From Acidovorax sp. Root219 (GTDB lineage Bacteria; Pseudomonadota; Gammaproteobacteria; Burkholderiales; Burkholderiaceae_C): DNA of 41,839 bases. The notes below the pieces were generated by a model. The model worked only from the letters and a program-made list of their open reading frames with translations, searched no databases and was not told the origin of the DNA. Each line of letters starts with the position of its first letter. The first letter of the stretch is position 1. Position numbers and translations under genes: made by a program. Shown piece after piece: positions 7,625 to 15,527 of the stretch. The stretch lies in assembly GCF_001428665.1 (NCBI RefSeq), contig NZ_LMIJ01000011.1, positions 871,831 to 913,669 on the forward strand. The letters run 5' to 3'.

Positions 7625-8334
7625 GGCACCCGTTGTCCCGCCTGCTGGCTGCCGCGCTGGCGCTGGCAGTTCTTTCCGCCTGTGCCCCCATGCCCGCCGG
7701 CCCGGCCGAGTTCAGCGCCGGGCGTACGCGCGTGGTGCTGCCCTCCTCGGCCTGGGAAGACCTGGGCAGCTTCGACGAGACCCTCCTGGCACTGCCGCCG
7801 CCCGCCCAAGTGCCCTTGCAGACCCGTGCCGTGGCACTGCGCGGTGCCCGCAACGAAGTGCTGGCGGTGATGCTGGTGCAATCCCACCAGCGCAGCGACC
7901 CGCGCGACCGCACCCTGTGGACGGCTTCCTGCAGCCAGGAGCAGGGCCTGTGGGTGCAGGACGCTGCTGCGGGCAGCCCAGTGCGCGTGGACTGCCTGCG
8001 CTTCAAGCGCTGGGCCCACACCAGTGACCGCTTCATGGAAAAGGCCCACCCTGGCCTGGTCCGCTGGGTGAATGAGCGGGGCGCCGCGCTGGCGCAGCCC
8101 TACTCGCACCTGAACTACCGCTATGCCACCGAGGGCGGCGCCTACATCGAGGTGAATGCCCTGGTGGACTTGCGCCTGCTGAAGCTGCCGGCAGGCAACA
8201 CGCCCGATTACCTGCGCGCTGGCATGCCGGCCGAGGCATGGAGCCAGCAGATGGCCCGCGCCGCACGCGTGAGCGTCGGCATGATGGATGGATTCCTGGC
8301 AGTGCCGCCTTTCCCCGCTGCACTGCCCCAATAA
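7621..8334 (+). CDS. predicted lipoprotein of unknown function in the pnt operon
   Basis: A 237-residue protein starting MRHPLSRLLAAALALAVLSAC, a lipoprotein signal peptide with lipobox LSAC, so it is expected to be anchored in the membrane facing the periplasm. After the lipobox there is a Pro-rich stretch and a mixed alpha/beta-looking domain with two further Cys (in ASCSQE and VDCLRF) that could form a disulphide. I recognise no family. Its ATG overlaps the pntAA stop, so its translation is coupled to the transhydrogenase, and codon usage matches its neighbours. A role linked to transhydrogenase assembly or to envelope redox state is only a guess. Confidence 0.8.
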   Translation: MRHPLSRLLAAALALAVLSACAPMPAGPAEFSAGRTRVVLPSSAWEDLGSFDETLLALPPPAQVPLQTRAVALRGARNEVLAVMLVQSHQRSDPRDRTLWTASCSQEQGLWVQDAAAGSPVRVDCLRFKRWAHTSDRFMEKAHPGLVRWVNERGAALAQPYSHLNYRYATEGGAYIEVNALVDLRLLKLPAGNTPDYLRAGMPAEAWSQQMARAARVSVGMMDGFLAVPPFPAALPQ

Positions 8335-8357
8335 AAAAGCCAAGGGAGGCACGGAAC

Positions 8358-8903
8358 ATGGGGATCATTCTGCAAATCCTGGGCCTGGTCATCACCTTCA
8401 CGATGGCCATGGAGGCCCTGCGGCGCTTCGGCATCGACGTGGGCTGGCTCAACCCGCTGACCTTCTTCCACCGGCGCGCCTGGCGCAAGAAGGTGATGAC
8501 ACCACCGCTCTACGCGCTCGACCACCCGGTCGACGTGGTCGCCGTGCTGGCCCTGGCCACCGTGCAGACCACCGGCGCCATCACCGTGCAGCAAAAGACC
8601 GGTGTGCAGGCGCTGCTGCGCGACCACCTGGCGCTGACCGATGGCGATGCCGGCAACCTCTGGGTGGCCAGCGCGCACCTGCTGCGCAACCGCGCCCTGG
8701 CGCTCTCCGAGCTGCCCGAGGTGCTGGCGCGCAGCGCCGACAAGTTCACCGATTACCACGTGCAAACGCTCAAGACCGTGATGCGATCGGCAGCTCTGAT
8801 CGAGCCGCCCATCAACGCGGCCCAGCAGCAGCTGATCGACGCTGTGGATGCCTATTTCGCCAAGAAGAATGCCGCCAAAGGCCCCTGGTCTGCCGGAACC
8901 TAA
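8358..8903 (+). CDS. membrane-anchored hypothetical protein in the pnt operon
   Basis: A 181-residue protein with one N-terminal hydrophobic segment (residues 2-18) and a basic stretch (HRRAWRKKV) near residue 40, which suggests an inner-membrane anchor with a cytoplasmic body. The helical region from about residue 60 on (ALLRDHLALTDGDAG...) has a loose look of TerB-like helical domains, but no diagnostic motif is visible and I do not assign it. GGGAGG precedes the ATG. It lies between the lipoprotein gene and pntAB on the same strand with short gaps, so it is part of the pnt transcription unit. Confidence 0.78.
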   Translation: MGIILQILGLVITFTMAMEALRRFGIDVGWLNPLTFFHRRAWRKKVMTPPLYALDHPVDVVAVLALATVQTTGAITVQQKTGVQALLRDHLALTDGDAGNLWVASAHLLRNRALALSELPEVLARSADKFTDYHVQTLKTVMRSAALIEPPINAAQQQLIDAVDAYFAKKNAAKGPWSAGT

Positions 8904-8926
8904 CGCCAATTGAAGGACACATTTCC

Positions 8927-9253
8927 ATGGATGCCGTCTCTCCCACACTCATCAACCTCATCATCTTCGTGCTGGCCATCTACGTGGGCTACCACGTGGT
9001 CTGGACGGTGACGCCCGCGCTGCACACGCCCCTGATGGCGGTGACCAACGCCATCTCCGCCATCGTCATCGTGGGCGCCATGCTGGCCGCTGCACTCACC
9101 GAGACCACGTTGGGCAAGAGCATGGGCGTGCTGGCCGTGGCGCTGGCCGCGGTCAACGTGTTCGGCGGCTTCCTCGTGACGCGCCGCATGCTCGAGATGT
9201 TCAAGAAGAAGGAAAAGAAAGCCGCCCCCAAGGCTGAAGGAGGCCAGGCATGA
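8927..9253 (+). CDS. pntAB: NAD(P) transhydrogenase subunit alpha part 2 (membrane domain)
   Basis: A 108-residue hydrophobic protein with three predicted membrane helices and a Lys-rich C-terminal tail (FKKKEKKAAPKAE). It matches the membrane part of PntA in organisms with a three-subunit transhydrogenase, and contributes to the proton channel together with PntB. TGAAGGAC upstream of the ATG is a plausible ribosome-binding site. Its stop overlaps the pntB start (ATGA), as expected for a coupled complex. Confidence 0.93.
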   Translation: MDAVSPTLINLIIFVLAIYVGYHVVWTVTPALHTPLMAVTNAISAIVIVGAMLAAALTETTLGKSMGVLAVALAAVNVFGGFLVTRRMLEMFKKKEKKAAPKAEGGQA

Positions 9254-10674
9254 GCATGAACCTCGTCACGCTGCTGTACCTGGTGGCCAGCGTCTGCTTC
9301 ATCCAGGCGCTCAAGGGACTCTCGCACCCGACGACCTCGATCCGCGGCAATGTCTTCGGCATGACGGGCATGGCGATCGCCGTGCTCACCACCGCCGCGC
9401 TCATCGTGGAGCTGTCGGGCGGCAAGGCGCAAGGCATGGTCTATGTGCTCGGCGCCCTGGTGGTCGGCGGCGCGGCCGGCGCCATGATGGCCAACCGGGT
9501 CGAGATGACCAAGATGCCCGAGCTCGTGGCCTTCATGCACAGCATGATCGGCCTGGCAGCGGTGTGCATCGCGGTGGCCGTGGTGGCCGAGCCCTGGGCC
9601 TTTGCCATCGTGCCCAAGGATGCGCCCATCCCCGGCGGCAACCGCATAGAGCTGGCGCTCGGGGCCTTCATCGGCGCCGTCACCTTCAGCGGTTCGGTGA
9701 TCGCCTTCGGCAAGCTCTCGGGCAAGTACAAGTTCCGCCTGTTCCAGGGCGCGCCGGTGCAGTTCCCTGGGCAGCACAAGCTCAATCTGGTGCTGGGCCT
9801 GGCCGTGCTGTTCTTCTGCTTCGGCTTCTGGCACTCGCAAAGCTGGATCGACATCGTGCTGGTGATCGCGCTCGGCTTCATTCTGGGCGTGCTGATCATC
9901 ATCCCCATTGGCGGTGCCGACATGCCGGTGGTGGTCTCCATGCTCAACAGCTACTCGGGCTGGGCGGCAGCGGGCATTGGCTTTTCGCTCAACAACTCGA
10001 TGCTGATCATTGCCGGCTCGCTGGTGGGCAGCTCAGGCGCGATCTTGAGCTACATCATGTGCAAGGCCATGAACCGCTCGTTCTTCAACGTGATACTGGG
10101 CGGCTTTGGCGGCGACACCGCCACTGCAGCGGGCGGAGCCAAGGAGCAGCGCCCGGTCAAGAGCGGCAGCGCCGACGACGCGGCTTTCGTACTGGGCAAT
10201 GCCGAGACCGTGGTCATCGTGCCCGGCTATGGCCTGGCCGTGGCGCGTGCCCAGCATGCGGTCAAGGAACTGGCCGCCAAGCTCACCGAGAGGGGCGTGA
10301 CGGTGAAGTACGCCATCCACCCCGTGGCCGGACGCATGCCCGGCCACATGAACGTGCTGCTGGCCGAGGCCGAGGTGCCCTACGACCAGGTGTTCGAGAT
10401 GGAGGACATCAATGGCGAGTTCGGCCAGGCCGACGTGGCCATCATCCTCGGTGCCAACGACGTGGTGAACCCCGCCGCCCACACCAAGGGCAGCCCGATC
10501 TACGGCATGCCCATCCTGGAGGCCTACAAGGCCAAGACCGTGATCGTGAACAAGCGCTCCATGGCCGCAGGCTATGCCGGCCTGGACAACGAGCTGTTCT
10601 ACATGGACAAGACCATGATGGTCTTCGGCGATGCCAAGAAGGTCGTCGAGGACATCGGCAAGGCCATCGAGTAA
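9250..10674 (+). CDS. pntB: NAD(P) transhydrogenase subunit beta
   Basis: A 474-residue protein with about nine N-terminal membrane helices (to about residue 280) forming the proton path, then a cytoplasmic NADP(H)-binding domain III. The NADP-binding motif GYGLAVARAQ starts at residue 326, followed by HPVAGRMPGHMNVLLAEA and GANDVVNPAA, all typical of PntB. The length fits the family. It is translationally coupled to pntAB. Confidence 0.97.
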   Translation: MSMNLVTLLYLVASVCFIQALKGLSHPTTSIRGNVFGMTGMAIAVLTTAALIVELSGGKAQGMVYVLGALVVGGAAGAMMANRVEMTKMPELVAFMHSMIGLAAVCIAVAVVAEPWAFAIVPKDAPIPGGNRIELALGAFIGAVTFSGSVIAFGKLSGKYKFRLFQGAPVQFPGQHKLNLVLGLAVLFFCFGFWHSQSWIDIVLVIALGFILGVLIIIPIGGADMPVVVSMLNSYSGWAAAGIGFSLNNSMLIIAGSLVGSSGAILSYIMCKAMNRSFFNVILGGFGGDTATAAGGAKEQRPVKSGSADDAAFVLGNAETVVIVPGYGLAVARAQHAVKELAAKLTERGVTVKYAIHPVAGRMPGHMNVLLAEAEVPYDQVFEMEDINGEFGQADVAIILGANDVVNPAAHTKGSPIYGMPILEAYKAKTVIVNKRSMAAGYAGLDNELFYMDKTMMVFGDAKKVVEDIGKAIE

Positions 10675-10760
10675 GCCCATCGAGCAGTCCTCCCCGCGGC
10701 GAAAGACCCTTCGGGTGCTACGGCAAAAGCTCTGCTGCCTAGGGGAAACTAACCACCCAC

Positions 10761-10795
10761 GGAACCCGCACCGGCAGAGACAATGCCGGGGTTCC
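10761..10795 (+). repeat. imperfect hairpin in the fadD leader
   Basis: GGAACC...CCGGCA (10761-10776) can pair with TGCCGG-GGTTCC (10784-10795), leaving a four-base bulge on the 5' arm. No T-tract follows, so it is not a standard terminator. It lies 33 bases before the fadD ATG and could be a leader structure or the 3' end of the pnt transcript. Confidence 0.4.
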
Positions 10796-10827
10796 ATTGC
10801 AATGAGAAGTTTGGAGAGACACGCACC

Positions 10828-12507
10828 ATGACCGACCGCCCCTGGCTGGCCGCCTATCCGCAAGGCGTTCCCGCCGATATCGATACCACGCAGTACCCCT
10901 CGCTCGTCGCGCTGATGGACGAGGCGTTCAGCAAGTACGCCAGCCGTGTGGCCTACAGCTTCATGGGCAAGGATGTGAGCTACGCCCAGACCGACTCGCT
11001 GAGCGCGGCCTTTGCGGCCTACCTGCAGGGCCTGGGCCTGGTCAAGGGCGACCGCGTCGCCATCATGATGCCCAATGTGCCGCAGTATCCCGTGACGGTA
11101 GCGGCTATCCTGCGTGCCGGCTTCGTGGTGGTCAACGTGAACCCGCTGTACACCCCGCGCGAACTGGAACACCAGCTCAAGGACTCGGGCGCCAAGGCCA
11201 TCGTCATCATCGAGAACTTTGCCAGCACGCTGCAGCAGTGCATCGCCAACACCCCCGTCAAGCACGTGGTGCTGGCGGCCATGGGCGACCAGCTGGGCCT
11301 GCTCAAGGGCACGCTGGTGAACTACGTGGTGCGCAACGTCAAGAAGATGGTGCCCACCTATGACCTGCCCGGCGCCGTGCGCTTCAACGACGCGGTGGCC
11401 CGCGGTACGCGCGGCAGCTTCAAGAAGCCCGACATCCGCCCCGACGACATCGCCCTCTTGCAGTACACCGGCGGCACCACCGGCGTGAGCAAGGGCGCCG
11501 TGCTGCTGCACCGCAACGTGCTCGCCAACGTGCTGCAGTCCGAGGCCTGGAACGCACCCGTGATGGCCAAGGTGCCCTCGGGCGAGCAGCCCACCAGCGT
11601 CTGCGCGCTGCCGCTGTACCACATCTTCGCGTTCACCGTGAACATGATGCTGTCCATGCGCACGGGCGGCAAGACCATCCTGATCCCCAATCCGCGCGAC
11701 CTGCCCGCCGTGCTCAAGGAACTGTCCAAGCACACCTTCCACAGCTTCCCGGCCGTGAACACGCTGTTCAATGGCCTGGCCAACCACCCCGACTTCAATA
11801 CCGTCAACTGGAAGAACCTCAAGGTCTCGGTGGGCGGTGGCATGGCGGTACAGGGCGCCGTGGCCAAGCTGTGGCTTGAAAAGACCGGCTGCCCCATCTG
11901 CGAGGGCTACGGCCTGTCGGAAACCAGCCCCTCGGCCAGCTGCAACCCCGTGACGGCCAAGGAATACACCGGCACCATTGGCGTGCCGATTCCCGGCACG
12001 TCGATGAAGCTGCTGGACGACGAAGGCAACGAGGTCACCACGCTGGGCCAGCCCGGCGAGATCGCCATCAAGGGCCCACAGGTGATGGCCGGTTACTGGC
12101 AGCGCCCTGACGAGACCGCCAAGGTCATGACGGACGACGGCTACTTCAAGTCCGGCGACATCGGCATCATGGATGAGCGCGGCTACTTCAAGATCGTGGA
12201 CCGCAAGAAGGACATGGTGCTGGTCAGCGGCTTCAACGTCTACCCCAACGAGGTCGAGGAAGTGGTCGCCAACTGCCCCGGCGTGCTCGAATGCGCCGTC
12301 GTCGGCGTGCCCGACGAGAAGACCGGCGAGGCCGTCAAGCTGGTCATCGTGAAGAAGGACCCGGGGCTCACCGAGGCCCAGGTCAAGGAGTACTGCAAGG
12401 CCAACCTCACGGGCTACAAGCAGCCGCGCGTGATCGAGTTCCGCACCGAGCTGCCCAAGACCCCCGTGGGCAAGATCCTGCGCCGCGAGCTGCGCGACAA
12501 GAAGTAG
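10828..12507 (+). CDS. fadD: long-chain acyl-CoA synthetase (FadD type)
   Basis: A 559-residue AMP-forming ligase that activates fatty acids with ATP and CoA, feeding beta-oxidation or lipid synthesis at the inner membrane. Visible motifs are the AMP-binding P-loop LQYTGGTTGVSKGA, the A5-type YGLSETSP, the A7/A8 hinge region GYFKSGDIG and VDRKKDMVLVSGFNVYPNEVE, and the C-terminal Lys in TPVGKILRREL. Length and motifs are typical for proteobacterial FadD. The ATG at 10828 is preceded by TTTGGAGAGA, a good ribosome-binding site. It seems to stand alone: it follows pntB after 153 bases and ends in a strong terminator. Chain-length preference cannot be read from the sequence. Confidence 0.93.
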   Translation: MTDRPWLAAYPQGVPADIDTTQYPSLVALMDEAFSKYASRVAYSFMGKDVSYAQTDSLSAAFAAYLQGLGLVKGDRVAIMMPNVPQYPVTVAAILRAGFVVVNVNPLYTPRELEHQLKDSGAKAIVIIENFASTLQQCIANTPVKHVVLAAMGDQLGLLKGTLVNYVVRNVKKMVPTYDLPGAVRFNDAVARGTRGSFKKPDIRPDDIALLQYTGGTTGVSKGAVLLHRNVLANVLQSEAWNAPVMAKVPSGEQPTSVCALPLYHIFAFTVNMMLSMRTGGKTILIPNPRDLPAVLKELSKHTFHSFPAVNTLFNGLANHPDFNTVNWKNLKVSVGGGMAVQGAVAKLWLEKTGCPICEGYGLSETSPSASCNPVTAKEYTGTIGVPIPGTSMKLLDDEGNEVTTLGQPGEIAIKGPQVMAGYWQRPDETAKVMTDDGYFKSGDIGIMDERGYFKIVDRKKDMVLVSGFNVYPNEVEEVVANCPGVLECAVVGVPDEKTGEAVKLVIVKKDPGLTEAQVKEYCKANLTGYKQPRVIEFRTELPKTPVGKILRRELRDKK

Positions 12508-12560
12508 CAGGCAACCACGTTCGGGTGCCGCGATCCGGTACCTGGAGCGAGTGGTTCCAA

Positions 12561-12606
12561 AAGGGCCCGCGGCTGGAATAATCGCACCAGCCGCCGGCCT
12601 TTTTTC
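12561..12606 (+). terminator. rho-independent terminator after fadD
   Basis: GCGGCTGG (12569-12576) pairs with CCAGCCGC (12587-12594). The stem extends outward with one mismatch through AAGGGCC and GGCCTTT, and a T-rich tract follows. Confidence 0.85.
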
Positions 12607-12623
12607 TTTTTGCCCGAAGTTCC

Positions 12624-13367
12624 ATGACCACAGCCATCCTCAGTGCCCTGCCCGAAGAGCAGGCCAGCCTCGTCGCCCGGCTCGAGCGCGCGCAGCGGCT
12701 TACCCATGCCGGCCGCTCCTTCTGGCGGGGCGAGATGTGCGACCGGCCCGTGGTGCTGGCGCTCTCGGGCATCGGCAAGGTGGCCGCTGCGACCACGGCC
12801 ACTGCCCTCATCGAGCATTTCGGCGTGGCGCGCATCGTCTTCACCGGCGTGGCCGGCGGCCTGGGGGATGGTGTGAACGTGGGCGACGTGGTGGTGGCCC
12901 AGGCTTTCCTGCAGCACGACATGGACGCCTCGCCGCTGTTCCCGCGTTGGGAGCTGCCTGGCTATGCGCGCACGCGGCTGGACTGCGATGCGCACCTGTC
13001 CACCCTGCTGCGGGACGCGGCCCGCAACTGCCTGTCCGGCGCCGGCCGCCTGCCGGGTCTGGACGATGGGGCGCACCGCGTGCACCACGGCCTGGTCGCC
13101 AGCGGCGACCGCTTCGTCTCCAGCGCCCAGGAAGCCCGGCAATTGCGCGAAGGCCTGGGCCTGGCTGGCCACAACGCACTCGCCGTCGAAATGGAAGGCG
13201 CCGCCGTGGCCCAGGTCTGCCTGGACTACGCTATCCCCTTCGCCGCCATCCGCACCATCTCCGACCGCGCCGACGACACCGCCCACGTCGACTTCGCCCA
13301 CTTCGTCCAGACCGTCGCCAGCCGCTACGCGGAGCACATGGTGCGGGGGCTCATGCAAACGTTGTGA
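12624..13367 (+). CDS. mtnN: 5'-methylthioadenosine/S-adenosylhomocysteine nucleosidase
   Basis: Hydrolyses methylthioadenosine and S-adenosylhomocysteine to adenine plus the thio-ribose product, serving methionine salvage and the activated methyl cycle. The 247-residue protein has the PNP/UDP-phosphorylase family fold signatures: the E11-E12 pair in LSALPEE, TGVAGGL near 74-80, E191 in AVEMEGAA and catalytic D214 in TISDRAD. It is slightly longer than the E. coli enzyme (about 232 residues) because of an extra segment around residues 104-150. It is expressed alone, between the fadD terminator and a convergent repeat element. Confidence 0.9.
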   Translation: MTTAILSALPEEQASLVARLERAQRLTHAGRSFWRGEMCDRPVVLALSGIGKVAAATTATALIEHFGVARIVFTGVAGGLGDGVNVGDVVVAQAFLQHDMDASPLFPRWELPGYARTRLDCDAHLSTLLRDAARNCLSGAGRLPGLDDGAHRVHHGLVASGDRFVSSAQEARQLREGLGLAGHNALAVEMEGAAVAQVCLDYAIPFAAIRTISDRADDTAHVDFAHFVQTVASRYAEHMVRGLMQTL

Positions 13368-13382
13368 GAGGATTTCGGCTTA

Positions 13383-13531
13383 ACTGGCACGAAGGCGCGT
13401 AGCGCCTGAGGTGCGAACCGCAAGCCGCCGATACTGGCACACCCCACACCAGCGCCACCGTGGATCCGGCTTTGCCGGGCCACCGGAGGCGTCCCCCCTC
13501 GGGGGGGGAGGCGCGCAGCGCCACAGGGGGG
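13383..13531. repeat. extragenic GC-rich palindromic element between convergent genes
   Basis: This stretch between mtnN and corA is a string of small palindromes: GGCGC-GTA-GCGCC (13394-13406), CCGGC-TTT-GCCGG (13466-13478), CCCCCC-TC-GGGGGG (13493-13506) and GGCGC-GCA-GCGCC (13510-13522). ACTGGCAC also occurs twice (about 13384 and 13433). It looks like a dispersed extragenic element, of a style common in Comamonadaceae, that may also act as a bidirectional terminator. Confidence 0.6.
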
Positions 13532-14518
13532 CTACTTCAACCAGCCCCGCCTGCGGAAATACCACATGGGCACCACCGCGCTCGCCACCATCAGTGCAAT
13601 GCCATAGGCATAGCCGTAGGTCCACGTAAGCTCGGGCATGAATTGGAAGTTCATGCCGTAGACGCTGGCGATCAGCGTAGGTGGCAGCAGTGCCACGCTG
13701 GCCACCGAGAAGATCTTGATGATCTTGTTCTGGTTGATATTGATGAAACCGACCGTGGCGTCCATCAAGAAGTTGATCTTGTCGAACAGGAAAGCCGTGT
13801 GGTTGTCCAGCGACTCGATGTCGCGCAGGATCTGGCGCGCCTCCTCGAACTGCTCGGAGTTGAGCATCTTGCTGCGCATCATGAAGCTCACCGCCCGGCG
13901 GGTGTCCATCACGTTGCGGCGGATGCGGCCGTTCAAGTCTTCCTGGCGTGCGATGGCGGCCAGCACCTCGCCGGCACGGGTATCGGTCACATCGCCGGCC
14001 AGCACCTGCTTGCTCACCGCTTCGAGCTCGTCGTAGATGTTCTCCAGCGTGTCGGCCGAGTATTCGGCATCCGCGTCGAACAGCTTGAGCAGCACCTCCT
14101 TGGCGTCCTCGATGAGGCCCGGCGCGCGGCGCGCACGCATGCGCAGCAGGCGAAAGACGGGCACGTCCTCGTCGTGGATGGAGAACAGCACGCCCCGGCT
14201 CTTGAGGTTGGCGTTGTGCTGGTTCAGGATGAAGGCCACGCGCACCGAGCGCGGGTTCTCGTCGTCGTCGATCAAAAAGTCGCTGCGGATGTGCAGCTCG
14301 CCGTTGTCTTCCTCGTAGAAGCGGGCGGACTCCTCGATGTCCTCGTCCATCGCATCCTCGGGGATGGACAGGCCATAGTGCTGCTTGATCCAGCGCTTCT
14401 CTTCGAGCGTGGGGGCTTCCAGGTCCACCCAGATCGGCTGGAACCTGGCGAGCTCTTCCAGAGATTCGATCTCTTCCTGGAACAGCCGGCCATTGGCAAG
14501 CGTAAAGATGTTGAGCAT
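13532..14518 (-). CDS. corA: CorA-family magnesium/cobalt transporter
   Basis: A 328-residue channel for Mg2+ (and Co2+ or Ni2+) in the inner membrane. The large cytoplasmic N-terminal domain is rich in acidic residues. Two C-terminal membrane helices follow, with the family signature YGMNF (GMN at 288-290) in the loop between them, and a basic tail (RRRGW). Length and topology fit CorA. It is transcribed toward mtnN and has a leader of over 100 bases with a hairpin upstream. Confidence 0.95.
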   Translation of the reverse strand: MLNIFTLANGRLFQEEIESLEELARFQPIWVDLEAPTLEEKRWIKQHYGLSIPEDAMDEDIEESARFYEEDNGELHIRSDFLIDDDENPRSVRVAFILNQHNANLKSRGVLFSIHDEDVPVFRLLRMRARRAPGLIEDAKEVLLKLFDADAEYSADTLENIYDELEAVSKQVLAGDVTDTRAGEVLAAIARQEDLNGRIRRNVMDTRRAVSFMMRSKMLNSEQFEEARQILRDIESLDNHTAFLFDKINFLMDATVGFININQNKIIKIFSVASVALLPPTLIASVYGMNFQFMPELTWTYGYAYGIALMVASAVVPMWYFRRRGWLK

Positions 14519-14560
14519 GGGCTCACTCCCTTGGTAATTGGCGTCTGCGGTGGGGGTTCA

Positions 14561-14578
14561 GGGGTTGCTTTCAACCCC
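14561..14578 (-). repeat. perfect hairpin in the corA leader
   Basis: GGGGTTG (14561-14567) and CAACCCC (14572-14578) form a seven-pair stem with a four-base loop, 43 bases upstream of the corA start. A second G-run at 14552-14556 could compete for pairing. Regulatory use is not shown. The rest of 14519-14722 holds only a possible minus-strand -10 box, GATAAT at 14664-14659. Confidence 0.4.
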
Positions 14579-14722
14579 ACGGCAGGCCGGGGAGCTGAAA
14601 GCTACCAACTCGGGTAGGTTTCCAAGGAGCTTTCTCCGTTAAAAAATGCAAGCGCCGGATTATCGCACCGGGCAACCGGTGTGTCTGTGACAGGGCCTGC
14701 GGGTGGGCCCGCCACCTCGGCT

Positions 14723-15517
14723 TCAGGGGGTGGCAGCCGCCCGCACGGTGGCCAGTGCCCGGCAGAGGTCGGCCCAGGCGGCGGCCTTGTTGTCCTGCGA
14801 GCGCAGCAGGAAAGCCGGGTCGTAGGTGACCACGGCCGGGCAGCCCGCCAGGGTGTGCGGCCCTGCGCGCATGCGGCCCAGGGGCTCGGTGCTGGCCAGC
14901 GCGGCCCGGGCGGCCACATGGCCGAGCACCAGCACCATGGCCGGGCGCAGCGTGGCGACGGCCTCGGCCAGTTGCCCCGCCACGTCGGCATCGCTGCCAC
15001 TGCCATCCTGGCCACCGGGTGCCGCGCGCTGCAGTGCCGCGAGGAACACCCGGGGGTGGCGGTGCAGTTGCATGGCACTCAGCATGTTGTCCAGCAGCTT
15101 GCCGGCATCACCCGACAGCGGCTCTGCGGGGTGGGGGATTTCGGCCACGATGAGCCAGCCGCTGCCCAGGCCTGCTGGCGTGCGTGCTGGGTCTGCCGTG
15201 GGGTACAGCGCCTGGGGCGCGTGGAGCGAGAGGCCGGTGGCCGCTGCCGCAGCGGCCGAGGGCACTGGTGTGCTGGCTGCGGGTGTGCGTGGCGCTGCCG
15301 GTGCGGAGATGTTCGCCTGCGCTGGCTGGGGTGCGGCAGGTGCCTGCGGGGCGGGGCGTACCGCCGTAGCCACTGCGCCATCGTGCACGCCACGGGCGGC
15401 CGGCGCAGCCACGGAGGCAGTTGCGGGCGGGGCCGCAGTGGCCTCGCCGGGGGCCCACACGGTCACCCCCATCTCCTGCAGCATGGCGCGCTGGCGCGCA
15501 TCGAGGGAAAGGCTCAT
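14723..15517 (-). CDS. uracil-DNA-glycosylase-fold protein; candidate DNA polymerase III psi subunit (HolD)
   Basis: A 264-residue protein in three parts: an N-terminal peptide (1-23), a long Ala/Pro-rich linker (24-118) and a C-terminal domain (119-258). The domain resembles family 4 uracil-DNA glycosylases (LVLGHVAARA, VVTYDPAFLLR, KAAAWADLCRA) but lacks what that activity needs: only two Cys are present (226, 252) instead of four cluster ligands, the GEAPG motif reads AEIPHP, and the HP of the last motif is DP. The N-terminal LQEMGVTVW (13-21) closely matches LQQLGITQW (9-17) of E. coli HolD as I remember it. In E. coli holD adjoins rimI, and here the gene follows rimI by 10 bases. I infer a psi-like clamp-loader subunit; automatic annotation would say glycosylase. 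Confidence 0.6.
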   Translation of the reverse strand: MSLSLDARQRAMLQEMGVTVWAPGEATAAPPATASVAAPAARGVHDGAVATAVRPAPQAPAAPQPAQANISAPAAPRTPAASTPVPSAAAAAATGLSLHAPQALYPTADPARTPAGLGSGWLIVAEIPHPAEPLSGDAGKLLDNMLSAMQLHRHPRVFLAALQRAAPGGQDGSGSDADVAGQLAEAVATLRPAMVLVLGHVAARAALASTEPLGRMRAGPHTLAGCPAVVTYDPAFLLRSQDNKAAAWADLCRALATVRAAATP

Positions 15518-15527
15518 GGGGTGGTTC

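Noticed and set aside
10033..11787. A 584-codon minus-strand open frame over pntB and fadD
   Set aside because: It overlaps conserved domains of both genes and has shadow-like His/Val/Gly-rich composition.
14723..15517. Plain annotation as active uracil-DNA glycosylase
   Set aside because: Cluster cysteines and the key motif residues are missing, while the N-terminal peptide and rimI linkage point elsewhere.
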